From PWPS01 sp964507105 (lineage in GTDB: Bacteria; Patescibacteriota; Minisyncoccia; Minisyncoccales; PWPS01), in assembly GCA_964507105.1 (NCBI GenBank), contig CAZDOR010000001.1, forward strand, positions 51,332-115,331: a DNA stretch of 64,000 nt. The letters run 5' to 3'. Each line of letters opens with the position of its first letter. Position 1 is the first letter of the stretch. Of the stretch, positions 8,545-16,796 are shown piece by piece. A program made the translations under genes and the position numbers. Below the pieces are notes generated by a model. The model was not told the DNA's origin. It saw only the letters and a list, made by a program, of their open reading frames with translations, and ran no database searches.

Positions 8545-8580
8545 AACCCCCTCTTGAAAAAAGAGGGGGTTAATTTTTTT
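8545..8580 (-). terminator. Intrinsic terminator, likely bidirectional
   Basis: An 11-bp stem AACCCCCTCTT/AAGAGGGGGTT (8545-8571) with a GAAAA loop, flanked by T-rich sequence on both strands. It lies 21 bases beyond the stop of the VirB2-like gene and closes that minus-strand operon. Confidence 0.9.
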
Positions 8581-8591
8581 ATTCCCTTTTT

Positions 8592-9023
8592 CTAAGAAAC
8601 TATAAAGGAAATAAGGAAAGGCACCGTGTAAGCGAATATCGCAACGAGAATACCTATTATGGCAAAGGTTATATATTTCTTACCCTTTTCCATGTGCCCT
8701 TCTCTCGGTCCGGCAGTTAATATGAAGAAAGCACCCATTATAACCAAAGCAACGACCAAAACGATCATCAAGTAAAAGAAGAAGTTAGCGACTCTGTTAA
8801 TCATATTTATCACACAGACGACCGCTCCGGCTCCTTCGTTTTCTTCCACATCAACGCTTTGTCCCGCGCTAAGTTCCCACGTGTTTCCGTCTTCCAACTG
8901 ATAGTCGAAATCCCTTACTATAGTACATCCTTCCACCGGACTGATAGCTCCCGCCGCCATCGGTGCGCCGGTACCTATAAGAGCCAAAGTCAAAACCAAA
9001 AATAGAGTTAATATCTTTTTCAT
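8592..9023 (-). CDS. VirB2/TrbC-like pilin-family membrane protein
   Basis: A 143-residue protein with a signal peptide (MKKILTLFLVLTLALIG, cleavage near AAGA), a 45-residue periplasmic or outer stretch with two cysteines, then two transmembrane helices (about 75-100 and 115-140) joined by a short basic loop GPREGHMEKGKKY. This two-helix hairpin with a basic loop is the VirB2/TrbC pilin layout, widespread in CPR genomes and thought to serve a type IV secretion- or conjugation-like filament. It is the last gene of a minus-strand run and is followed by a strong terminator. A second copy of the family lies directly upstream. Confidence 0.8.
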   Translation of the reverse strand: MKKILTLFLVLTLALIGTGAPMAAGAISPVEGCTIVRDFDYQLEDGNTWELSAGQSVDVEENEGAGAVVCVINMINRVANFFFYLMIVLVVALVIMGAFFILTAGPREGHMEKGKKYITFAIIGILVAIFAYTVPFLISFIVS

Positions 9024-9102
9024 GTTTGTCTATTTTTTTATCTTTCTCGACCTTTGATTTTATTCCTTGTTTGATTCTAACACTTTTTCAATTTATCGCA
9101 AA

Positions 9103-9444
9103 TTAAGAGCCGACAACAAACTCAACGGCATAAAGAATAGCTCGAGCAAAAATAATTACAAAGATACCGATGATTGAATAAGTTATCAAATTTTTTCCTT
9201 TTTTTACATATTTCTGGTCTTGTCCACCAATCATTATAAAAAGAGCGCCGAGCATAACGAGAAAAATAACCAACCCGATACCCACTTGGATTAATATATT
9301 CGTTACCGCCCAGAAAAAATCTCCTATTTCTTCGTACTGCAAGGGGTTGGGAATATCAAAAACATCGGCATAAGCATTTTGAGTACCGATGAAAAGAAAA
9401 GTTGATACGGCTAAAAAGGATTTATATTTTTTTAAAAACTTCAT
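9103..9444 (-). CDS. VirB2/TrbC-like pilin-family membrane protein
   Basis: A 113-residue protein: signal peptide ending near NAYA-DVF, a short outer segment NPLQYEEIGDFFWAVTN, and two transmembrane helices linked by GGQDQKYVKKGKN. The layout matches the neighbouring 143-residue protein and the pilin heads of the large genes at 39-42 kb (the G-x-hydrophobic run ending in a GG/SAG turn followed by a lysine-rich loop). Two adjacent but divergent paralogs suggest different subunits of one surface filament or of a membrane channel. It is 5 bases downstream of the methyltransferase stop, in the gyrA operon. Confidence 0.8.
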   Translation of the reverse strand: MKFLKKYKSFLAVSTFLFIGTQNAYADVFDIPNPLQYEEIGDFFWAVTNILIQVGIGLVIFLVMLGALFIMIGGQDQKYVKKGKNLITYSIIGIFVIIFARAILYAVEFVVGS

Positions 9445-9449
9445 AACTA

Positions 9450-9962
9450 CTATTTTTTCTTATAAATAAATCCGTAATGGTGTAATCCCGCCGAAAAGCT
9501 TTCTTTCAGATAAAAGTCGTGTTTTTCAACCAACTCACGAACTTCTTCCGGATTAATTTTAGATAATTTTAATCCTATAGGTGAATCGGGAGACCATTCG
9601 GTAATCAACAAAACCCCCTCTTTTCTCAACACTCTTTTCGCTTCAGAAATCACTTTTTCTCTGTCTTCAACTTGAAATAAAAAGTTAGTCATCAAAACCA
9701 AGTCTACGGATCGATCCCTTATCGAAACTCCTTTTTCTATATTCTCAACAACCGTTTTTACATTGGCTAAACTTTTCTGTTCGAGCTTCCCTTTGAGAGC
9801 CGACAACGGCTCTTCAAGAAGATCAATAGCATAAACCAATCCTTCGTCCAGCTTTTCGGCCAGAGGGATGGTCCATCCGCCGGATCCACATCCGAAATCA
9901 GCGGCTCTCATGTCGCTTTTCAGGTGAAGATCTTCAATTATTTTTTCCGGATTACCGAACAT
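9450..9962 (-). CDS. Class I SAM-dependent methyltransferase
   Basis: A 170-residue soluble methyltransferase. Motif I is AADFGCGSGGWTIPLA (glycine loop 24-28), followed by YAIDLLEE (acidic residue binding the ribose), SVDLVLMTNFLFQV and EAKRVLRKEGVLLITEWSP, a UbiE/Methyltransf_11-type order. The substrate is unknown. It starts 4 bases after the gyrA stop and is followed closely by the small pilin genes, so it is co-transcribed with gyrA. A role in modifying the pilin-like proteins would be speculation. Confidence 0.82.
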   Translation of the reverse strand: MFGNPEKIIEDLHLKSDMRAADFGCGSGGWTIPLAEKLDEGLVYAIDLLEEPLSALKGKLEQKSLANVKTVVENIEKGVSIRDRSVDLVLMTNFLFQVEDREKVISEAKRVLRKEGVLLITEWSPDSPIGLKLSKINPEEVRELVEKHDFYLKESFSAGLHHYGFIYKKK

Positions 9963-9965
9963 AAA

Positions 9966-12413
9966 TTAAAAGCAAGTTATCGAAGCCACTTCATCGTTTT
10001 TCCCGAGTTTCATGACTCTGACACCTTGTGTCACTCTGGATAGTTCGGAAACTTTATCTATTTTGGTTCTTATCACTTTGGCTTTTTTCGAAATCGAAAC
10101 CAGATCTTGTCCTTTGTTGACGACTCTGGCAGAAACTATTTCTCCTACTTTGGAAGGGTTGGAGAGAGTTTTAAGCCCCACTCCTCCTCTTTTTTGTGCC
10201 CTGTATTTTTCTGTCGGAGTTCTTTTTCCGTAACCCTTTTTTGTCATTACGAAGAGATACTGATCTTTATCACTGATAACTCCCATATCAACCACTTCAT
10301 CACCATCCTTCAAGTTTATTCCTTTCACCCCCATAGCTTGTCGTCCCATCGGTCTTACTTCATTCTCGGAAAAACGGATTGCCTTTCCTTTCTTGGTTGT
10401 AATTATTATGTCGTCATCACCGGTTGTCTTTCTAACCTTTTTCAATTGATCACCTTCTTTTAAGTTTAAAGCTATCAAACCGGATCTTCTGATGTTTTTA
10501 AATTGTTCAAGTTCAGTCTTTTTAATTTTTCCCTTTCGGGTAACCATTACCAGATTATCTATTTCTTCATCTTTTTCATCTTTATCCAAAGGAATAACCG
10601 CCAAAACACTTTCATCTGTAGAAAGCTCCAAAAAGTTCAAAATTCCTCTTCCTCTGGCCGCTCTGGATCCTTCGGGAACCTTATAAACCGGAACTCTGAA
10701 AACTTTTCCCGTGTCGGTGAAAAACAATAAATTATCGTGCGTATTGGCTTTTATAAAATGATCGACAACATCGTCCTGGCTGGTTTTCATTCCCAATATT
10801 CCTTTTCCGCCTCTTTTTTGTTTTTTGTAAGTGGAAGGGTTTATCCTTTTTATGTAACCTCCTTTGGTTATGGTAACTATGGAACTCTCCTTCGGAATCA
10901 AGTCTTTTTCTCTAATACTACCGAGAGGTTCCGGATTGACTTCCGTTCTTCTTTCATCGTTGAATTTTTCTTTCATCTCCAAAAGTCCTTTCTTTATTTC
11001 TTCTTTTATTTTCTCGTCACTTTCCAATATGGAAGTAAGCTCTTTTATAATTTTTCTTTTTTCTTCGAGTTCTTCTTCCACTTCGACCCTTTCCAGTTTA
11101 GCCAATCTCTGCAATCTCATTCTCAAAATGGCCAAAGCCTGTAAATCACTCAGGTCGTATTCTTTCATTAAGTTCGTTTTAGCCTCTTCCTTGTTTTCCG
11201 AAGCTTTTATCGTTTCAATAATTTCATCTATGTCCACGAGAGCCTTGTATAATCCTTGCAAGATATGCTCGCGATCCTTGGCTTTTCCCAAATTATATTT
11301 TATTCTTCTGGTGACCACCTCTTTTCTGTGATCCAAATAATGAGCCAATATTTCGACCAAGCTCAAAACTCTCGGCTGAATTCCATCAACCAAAGCAATC
11401 ATGTTCAAATGAAATTTCTTTTGGAGAGAACTGTAATTATAGAGCCTGTTCAATACTTTTTGAGGGTAAGCATTTCTTTTAAGGTCAATCGCTACCCTGA
11501 GACCATCCCTGTCCGATTCGTCCCTTATATCCCTAACACCTTCCAATTTTCCATCTTTGACTAAATTTGCAAACTGTTCAACCATTTTCGATTTTTTAAC
11601 TCCATAGGGAATTTCAGTTATTATTATCTGAGAGCTTCTCGCTTTCTGTTTTATTTCCGCTTTTCCTCTTACCTTTATTCCGCCTTTTCCTTGTGAATAG
11701 GCGGTTATTATCTGTTCCTTGTTGAATATTTCTCCGCCGGTAGGGAAGTCAGGGCCCTTTATGTATTCAAAAAGATCCTCAGTATCGGCATCCGGATTTT
11801 CCAAAAGGTGAACGGCCGCATCTATGGTTTCTCCCAAGTTGTGAGGAGGAATATTAGTAGCCATACCCACGGCGATGCCCAGTGATCCGTTCAACAAAAG
11901 TTGAGGAACGGGTGAAGGTAAAACGGTCGGCTCCTCTTTGGTTCCATCATAATTATCTACAAAATCAACCGTATCCTTGCTTATGTTTTTCAGCATCACC
12001 TTTCCTATTTCGGATAGTCTCGCTTCGGTATATCTTTGAGCTCCGGGCGGATCATTATCTATTGACCCGAAATTACCCTGTCCTTCGACCAAAGGGTATC
12101 GGAGCGAAAAATCCTGCGCCATTCTGACCATTGAATTATAAACCGCGGTGTCCCCATGAGGATGGTATCGAGCTAAAGTCATTCCCACCACACTGGCCGA
12201 TTTTTTGTACTTGGATCCGGGAGTGAGCCCGTCCTCGTTCATAGTGTAAAGTATTCTACGATGAACCGGCTTCAGTCCGTCTCTGACATCCGGAAGAGCT
12301 CTTCCCACTATCACCGACATCGCATAGTCTATATAAGACTTTTTCATTTCTTCTTCTATACTTCTCGGTTTTACGTATCCTATATCGTTTTCTTGAAAAT
12401 TTTCATCTTCCAT
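9966..12413 (-). CDS. gyrA: DNA gyrase subunit A
   Basis: An 815-residue type II topoisomerase A subunit that, with GyrB, introduces negative supercoils. The breakage-reunion domain contains ALPDVRDGLKPVHRRILY, RYHPHGDTAVYN and the catalytic tyrosine Y128 in AQRYTEARL. The C-terminal beta-pinwheel starts with the GyrA box QKRGGKG (about 531-537), which separates it from ParC. In the quinolone-binding region Thr89 and Asn93 correspond to E. coli Ser83 and Asp87 (constant offset of 6, shared with Tyr122/Tyr128); Asn at the second site is the change that lowers quinolone binding in other bacteria. gyrB is not in the window. It lies 12 bases after the beta-lactamase-fold gene. Confidence 0.97.
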   Translation of the reverse strand: MEDENFQENDIGYVKPRSIEEEMKKSYIDYAMSVIVGRALPDVRDGLKPVHRRILYTMNEDGLTPGSKYKKSASVVGMTLARYHPHGDTAVYNSMVRMAQDFSLRYPLVEGQGNFGSIDNDPPGAQRYTEARLSEIGKVMLKNISKDTVDFVDNYDGTKEEPTVLPSPVPQLLLNGSLGIAVGMATNIPPHNLGETIDAAVHLLENPDADTEDLFEYIKGPDFPTGGEIFNKEQIITAYSQGKGGIKVRGKAEIKQKARSSQIIITEIPYGVKKSKMVEQFANLVKDGKLEGVRDIRDESDRDGLRVAIDLKRNAYPQKVLNRLYNYSSLQKKFHLNMIALVDGIQPRVLSLVEILAHYLDHRKEVVTRRIKYNLGKAKDREHILQGLYKALVDIDEIIETIKASENKEEAKTNLMKEYDLSDLQALAILRMRLQRLAKLERVEVEEELEEKRKIIKELTSILESDEKIKEEIKKGLLEMKEKFNDERRTEVNPEPLGSIREKDLIPKESSIVTITKGGYIKRINPSTYKKQKRGGKGILGMKTSQDDVVDHFIKANTHDNLLFFTDTGKVFRVPVYKVPEGSRAARGRGILNFLELSTDESVLAVIPLDKDEKDEEIDNLVMVTRKGKIKKTELEQFKNIRRSGLIALNLKEGDQLKKVRKTTGDDDIIITTKKGKAIRFSENEVRPMGRQAMGVKGINLKDGDEVVDMGVISDKDQYLFVMTKKGYGKRTPTEKYRAQKRGGVGLKTLSNPSKVGEIVSARVVNKGQDLVSISKKAKVIRTKIDKVSELSRVTQGVRVMKLGKNDEVASITCF

Positions 12414-12425
12414 TGTTTTTTTGAA

Positions 12426-13103
12426 TTATGCTTTTTTGCTTTGTGGTTTAAGTTTATAAACTTGCATCTCTCCTTCGGAAAGACCCGTTCTGGAAATCTT
12501 TGCCTTATCCTCGGCTTTCTTGTCTTTTTCACCCATCGCTTTAAAGAATTTTTCCGGTCCCTCCAAATCCAATTTTAAGCCGGGAATCTTGTAATGCATC
12601 GGAATCACCGCTTTAGGTTCCAGTTGAGAAACGACTTTACCAGCCTGTTTCGCATCGATCGTATATTTTCCTCCGATGGGAACAAGTAAAATGTCAACTT
12701 CTCCTATTTCTTTTAATTGAGAGTCGGTAAGCTCTTTTTGTCCGAAATCTCCCAAGTGACAAACTTTCATCCTTTCCGACTCTATAACATAGATTGTGTT
12801 TTCTCCTCGATCGGCGCCCTTATTTTCATCATGAAAAGAAAAAATTCCCCTTATCAGGGTGTTCTCAACTTCGTATTCTCCCGGACCGTCGACAATAAAC
12901 GCTTCTTCATTTACCGAATCCAAATTGGAATGATCGTCATGATTATGAGATATCAGAACCATATCAACATTCTTTTTATACAACTTCAACCCCGTTGACT
13001 CTTCATCAAAGGGATCGGTAAGAATGGAAACTTTTTTTCTCGACTTTCTTTTTCTTTTCCCGGAAATATAAAAACAAGACTGTCCGTACCATTTAAAATC
13101 CAT
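12426..13103 (-). CDS. Metallo-beta-lactamase-fold hydrolase, UlaG/YcfC-like
   Basis: A 225-residue metal-dependent hydrolase. The HxHxDH motif is HNHDDH at 53-58, with the further ligands in CHLGDF (H116, D119) and VIPMHYK (H170). The order and the short length match the beta-lactamase_3 / UlaG-like group rather than RNase J or glyoxalase II. The final 40 residues are a lysine-rich tail. Substrate unknown. It is the first gene of the minus-strand run that continues into gyrA. The same adjacency is not one that predicts a function. Confidence 0.8.
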   Translation of the reverse strand: MDFKWYGQSCFYISGKRKRKSRKKVSILTDPFDEESTGLKLYKKNVDMVLISHNHDDHSNLDSVNEEAFIVDGPGEYEVENTLIRGIFSFHDENKGADRGENTIYVIESERMKVCHLGDFGQKELTDSQLKEIGEVDILLVPIGGKYTIDAKQAGKVVSQLEPKAVIPMHYKIPGLKLDLEGPEKFFKAMGEKDKKAEDKAKISRTGLSEGEMQVYKLKPQSKKA

Positions 13104-13149
13104 AAGGTTTACAAATTGATTTTTATCTTTATCATTCTATCAATCAAAC

Positions 13150-13177
13150 TTGAAAAAATCAAGATATTATGTAAAAT
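13150..13177 (+). promoter_or_regulatory. Probable promoter of the S1-domain gene
   Basis: TTGAAA at 13150-13155, 16-base spacer, TAAAAT at 13172-13177. The transcript would begin near 13184 and carry a leader of about 95 bases to the ATG at 13279. In that leader GCCGA (13187-13191) can pair with TCGGC (13233-13237) around smaller stems. Confidence 0.5.
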
Positions 13178-13278
13178 ACATAATCAGCCGATCAAGCTCG
13201 CTGAGGTTTCGCGCTCGAGAACTAAAGTTTGTTCGGCCATTACTAATCAATAAAATAATTCGAGCCACTTCAAAAAAC

Positions 13279-14328
13279 ATGAAAGACAAATTAAAAGAAA
13301 AAAATTTATTGGAAATCCCGAAGAAAGGAGAAATTGTAGAAGGAAAAATAGTCGGAAAAGGCAGAGCGGCGGCCTATGTTGACTTGGGAATATTCGGAAC
13401 GGGAATAATTTTCGGAAACGAATTTTACAAGGCAAAAGACGAACTGAAAGATCTCGATAACGGGGAATCCGTTTCAATAAAAATTAAGGAAATAGACGGA
13501 AAAGACGGATACGTCGAAGTTTCCAGACACGAAGCCAGAAAAGATATGGCTTGGGATGTCTTGGAAGAGAAAAAGGAAGAAAGCGAAACGATTACGGTGA
13601 AGATAGAAGGAGCCAACAAAGGAGGATTGTTAACTAAATTATTCGGTATTTCAGCTTTTCTCCCTTCTTCCCAGCTCTCTTCGGAAAATTATCCCCACGT
13701 AGAGGGAGGAGATAGAAATAAAATACTGGAAGAGCTACAAAAATTAGTCGGAGAAAAACTCGAGGTCAGAATCTTGGACTTGGATAAGGATGATGAAAAA
13801 ATTATTCTTTCTGAAAAAATAAGAGAAATGGAAAAGAAAGAAGAAGCTCTTGAAGATTATTCGGAAGGAGACGTAGTGGAAGGAAAAATAACGGGAATAG
13901 TAGATTTCGGAGCATTTATAAAATTCGGAGAAGAAATAGAAGGGTTGATTCATATTTCCGAATTGGACTGGAGTCTCGTCTCTCATCCGTCGGATATGCT
14001 TGAAGAGGGAGAAAAAACGAAAGCAAAGATAATAAAAATAGAAGACGGAAAAGTATTTCTTTCACTGAAAGCACTGAAAGAGGATCCCTGGAAAACAATC
14101 AAAAAAGAACACTCAAAAGGTGATACTATCAAAGGAAAAGTGACCAAATTCGTTTCTTTCGGAGCTTTCGTTGAGCTGGACTCCGGAATTCAAGGGCTCT
14201 GTCATATTTCCGAGTTCGGCACAAAAGACAGAATGGAAGCTTCTTTGGAGGTCGGTCGAGATTACGAATTCGAAATTCTTTCCATGGATGCCGATGATCA
14301 TCGATTAAGTTTACGATTGAAAAAATAA
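13279..14328 (+). CDS. rpsA: 30S ribosomal protein S1 / multi-S1-domain RNA-binding protein
   Basis: A 349-residue protein made of four S1 (OB-fold) domains: GEIVEGKIVGKG..., a degenerate second with AFLPSSQL, EGDVVEGKITGIVDFGAFIKF... ending VFLSLKALKEDPW, and GDTIKGKVTKFVSFGAFVEL... . S1 tethers mRNA to the 30S subunit; in a cell with almost no Shine-Dalgarno sequences it may be central to initiation (inference). The frame is open upstream to a possible start at 13150, but that segment carries the promoter and is unlike S1 proteins, so the ATG at 13279 (MKDKLKEKNLLEIPKKG) is preferred. A terminator follows at 14344. Confidence 0.85.
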   Translation: MKDKLKEKNLLEIPKKGEIVEGKIVGKGRAAAYVDLGIFGTGIIFGNEFYKAKDELKDLDNGESVSIKIKEIDGKDGYVEVSRHEARKDMAWDVLEEKKEESETITVKIEGANKGGLLTKLFGISAFLPSSQLSSENYPHVEGGDRNKILEELQKLVGEKLEVRILDLDKDDEKIILSEKIREMEKKEEALEDYSEGDVVEGKITGIVDFGAFIKFGEEIEGLIHISELDWSLVSHPSDMLEEGEKTKAKIIKIEDGKVFLSLKALKEDPWKTIKKEHSKGDTIKGKVTKFVSFGAFVELDSGIQGLCHISEFGTKDRMEASLEVGRDYEFEILSMDADDHRLSLRLKK

Positions 14329-14343
14329 AAAGCGGAACAACTT

Positions 14344-14374
14344 AAAAAGAGCCCTATCCGGAGGCTCTTTTTTA
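14344..14374 (+). terminator. Intrinsic terminator of the S1-domain gene
   Basis: Stem AAAAAGAGCC (14344-14353) with GGCTCTTTTT (14363-14372), loop of 9 bases, followed by T residues; 16 bases past the stop. Confidence 0.88.
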
Positions 14375-14377
14375 ATG

Positions 14378-14450
14378 TCTCCTCGGGAGGACTCGAACCC
14401 CCACCTGCGGCTTAGGAGGCCACTGCTCTATCCGGTTGAGCTACGAGGAG
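14378..14450 (-). tRNA. tRNA-Arg(CCU)
   Basis: Acceptor CTCCTCG/CGAGGAG, anticodon stem GTGGC/GCCGC with loop CTCCTAA (CCT), T loop TTCGAGT, discriminator A. A C1-G72 first pair is less common but fully paired. Confidence 0.95.
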
Positions 14451-14466
14451 TATTTAAGTAAATTTG

Positions 14467-14542
14467 GGCGACCGACGGGACTCGAACCCGCAGAAACTCC
14501 TGAACCACAATCAGGTGCTTTACCAATTAAGCTACGGTCGCC
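14467..14542 (-). tRNA. tRNA-His(GUG)
   Basis: Acceptor GCGACCG/CGGTCGC with an extra encoded G at position -1 opposite C73, the histidine identity pair. Anticodon stem CCTGA/TCAGG with loop TTGTGGT (GTG). Confidence 0.96.
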
Positions 14543-14545
14543 ATG

Positions 14546-14618
<73 letters not shown>

Positions 14619-14672
14619 TCGCGTAACTATTATACAAATTAATCTATTTTAGTCAACGAACTCTAAATGAGC

Positions 14673-14700
14673 TTGATTTTAAAAAAAAATATGTTATTCT
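14673..14700 (+). promoter_or_regulatory. Probable ftsH promoter
   Basis: TTGATT at 14673-14678, 16-base spacer, TATTCT at 14695-14700. Transcription would start near 14707, six bases before the ftsH ATG. Confidence 0.4.
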
Positions 14701-14712
14701 ATATAGACGTAA

Positions 14713-16539
14713 ATGTTTAAAAATTTAAGTAAAAACTTAATATCTTTTTTCTTAATACTCCTGCTATTGGTTTCTCTTTTTTCCATAGCCTCGGAAGAGT
14801 TCGGTTTTTTTGAACAGCCCAAAAAAATTTCAACCGGCAGGTTGGTTGAAAAAATAAATGAAGGTTCCGTTTCCAGAATGATCTCAATAGGAAACGAAAT
14901 CGAAATTATCCTTGAAGACGAAACGACAAAAACAACGAGAAAAGAAACCGATACTCCGCTAATGGATTTTCTCATCAGCTGGGGAGCAGAGCAGGATGCA
15001 ATTAGAGAAATCGAAATAGAATATGAAGAGGAACCGGACTGGAGTTGGCTCGGCACTCTTCTTATTGTCTTTTTGCCATTGATTTTTCTAATAGTGTTTT
15101 TTCAGTTGATAATGAAAAAAGCCAAGGGAGGAGCCAGTAGTGCTTTGGACTTTTCAAAAACCAAAGCTCGTCTTTTCGGAGAAGGAGGACTTCCGAAAAA
15201 AGATGTTGATTTTGAAGATGTAGCCGGACTGGAAGAAGCTAAAGAAGAGCTGAAAGAAATCGTAGAATTTTTAAAGGATCCGAAAAGGTTTTCGGAAGTC
15301 GGAGCCGAAATTCCCCGGGGAGTCCTGTTAACCGGTCCGCCGGGAACGGGAAAAACACTTTTAGCTCAAGCGGTTTCCGGAGAAGCGGATGTTCCTTTTT
15401 TTGAAATTTCCGGATCAGAATTCATAGAAATGTTTGTCGGAGTCGGATCCGGAAGAGTTAGAGATTTGTTCAAAAAAGCTAAAAACAAACAGCCTTGTAT
15501 CGTATACATAGACGAGCTGGATGCAATAGGCCGAAAAAGAGGAGCGGGCCTCGGAGGGGGAAACGACGAAAGAGAACAAACTCTCAATCAAATTCTGGTT
15601 GAATTGGACGGTTTCGAAAAAGAAACGAAAGTTATCGTTCTCGCCAGCACGAACAGGCCCGATGTTCTGGACCCCGCTCTTCTCAGACCGGGAAGGTTCG
15701 ACAGGAAAATAATTCTGGATTCTCCGGATCTCAAGTCAAGAAAGAAAATATTGGAAATACACACCAGAAAAAAACCGCTGTCGGATGATGTCAATTTGCA
15801 GGAAGTGGCGGAAAGAACTCCGGGATTTTCCGGAGCCGATCTGGAAAACTTAACTAACGAAGCGGCAATTCTAACCGCAAGAAGAGAAAAAAAGAAAATA
15901 ACCCAGACGGAGTTTTTGGAGTCGATAGAAAAAGTGCTTCTCGGGCCGGAACGAAAAAGTCATATTTTAACAAAGAAAGAAAAAGAAATAAGTGCCTATC
16001 ACGAAGCGGGTCACGCCCTGATGTCTCATTTACTTGCAGAAACACAAGAAGTCAGAAAAGTTTCCATTATTTCCAGAGGACGTGCGGCCGGATATACTTT
16101 AAAAATGCCGATGGAAGAGAAGAAAATGAAAAACAAAACCGAATATTCAGCTGAAATAGCCGTACTGCTGGGTGGTTACAGTGCTGAAAAAATAGTGTAT
16201 AATGAAACGACGACCGGAGCTTCCAACGATCTTGAAAAAGCTTCTAAATATGCGAGAAAATTAGTTAAAAAATACGGTATGTCATCCCTGGGGCCGATTT
16301 CTTACGGCGGGGAAAGAGAGCATGTTTTTTTGGGAGAAGAAATATCGGAAGAAAAAAATTATTCTGAAGAAGTAGCCGCCAAGATAGACAAAGAAATTTC
16401 CAAAATAATAAGGGAAGCTGAAAACAAAGCGACCGAATTATTGAAAGAAAATCAAGAAAAATTGGAAGAATTAGCTAAGACCCTGATAGAAAAAGAAACG
16501 ATTGAAAAAGAAGAATTCGAACAAATCGTAGATAATTAA
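14713..16539 (+). CDS. ftsH: ATP-dependent zinc metalloprotease FtsH
   Basis: A 608-residue membrane AAA+ protease that degrades misfolded and regulatory membrane proteins. Two transmembrane helices (about 8-27 and 113-135) flank an outer domain; then the AAA domain with Walker A GPPGTGKT at 208-215, Walker B IVYIDELDAIGR, the pore motif MFVGVGSGRV, second region of homology STNRPDVLDPALLRPGRFD, and the zinc site HEAGH at 430-434. Length is normal for FtsH. Two tRNA genes follow after 7 bases on the same strand and may share its transcript. Confidence 0.97.
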   Translation: MFKNLSKNLISFFLILLLLVSLFSIASEEFGFFEQPKKISTGRLVEKINEGSVSRMISIGNEIEIILEDETTKTTRKETDTPLMDFLISWGAEQDAIREIEIEYEEEPDWSWLGTLLIVFLPLIFLIVFFQLIMKKAKGGASSALDFSKTKARLFGEGGLPKKDVDFEDVAGLEEAKEELKEIVEFLKDPKRFSEVGAEIPRGVLLTGPPGTGKTLLAQAVSGEADVPFFEISGSEFIEMFVGVGSGRVRDLFKKAKNKQPCIVYIDELDAIGRKRGAGLGGGNDEREQTLNQILVELDGFEKETKVIVLASTNRPDVLDPALLRPGRFDRKIILDSPDLKSRKKILEIHTRKKPLSDDVNLQEVAERTPGFSGADLENLTNEAAILTARREKKKITQTEFLESIEKVLLGPERKSHILTKKEKEISAYHEAGHALMSHLLAETQEVRKVSIISRGRAAGYTLKMPMEEKKMKNKTEYSAEIAVLLGGYSAEKIVYNETTTGASNDLEKASKYARKLVKKYGMSSLGPISYGGEREHVFLGEEISEEKNYSEEVAAKIDKEISKIIREAENKATELLKENQEKLEELAKTLIEKETIEKEEFEQIVDN

Positions 16540-16546
16540 TAAAAAA

Positions 16547-16619
16547 GGGCGCATAGCTCAACGGTCAGAGCACTGTTCTTATAAAGCAGAGGCTCCAGGT
16601 TCGAGTCCTGGTGCGCCCA
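16547..16619 (+). tRNA. tRNA-Ile(UAU)
   Basis: Acceptor GGGCGCA/TGCGCCC, anticodon stem CTGTT/AGCAG with loop CTTATAA, so the anticodon is TAT. T stem CCAGG/CCTGG, discriminator A. Most bacteria read AUA with a lysidine-modified CAU anticodon; a plain UAU is uncommon (see findings). Confidence 0.92.
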
Positions 16620-16630
16620 CATCAAAAGAC

Positions 16631-16702
16631 GGGCGGCTAGCTCAAGGGCAGAGCGCTTCCTTGACGTGGAAGAGGTTAAAGGTTCGAATCCTTTGCCGCC
16701 CA
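16631..16702 (+). tRNA. tRNA-Val(GAC)
   Basis: Acceptor GGGCGGC/GCCGCCC, anticodon stem CTTCC/GGAAG with loop TTGACGT (GAC), T loop TTCGAAT, discriminator A. It follows tRNA-Ile by 11 bases. Confidence 0.95.
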
Positions 16703-16796
16703 CAATTCGATGAAATTGATTTCAAGACAAGAAGGTTTACTTATCAGTCGATTTCCATTATTATCTTTTTAGAAACCTTGAGCATCGAAATCGGAA

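Noticed and set aside
16710..16772. 20-codon frame upstream of the pseudouridine synthase
   Set aside because: Too short, no motif or ribosome-binding site, and no likeness to a leader peptide.
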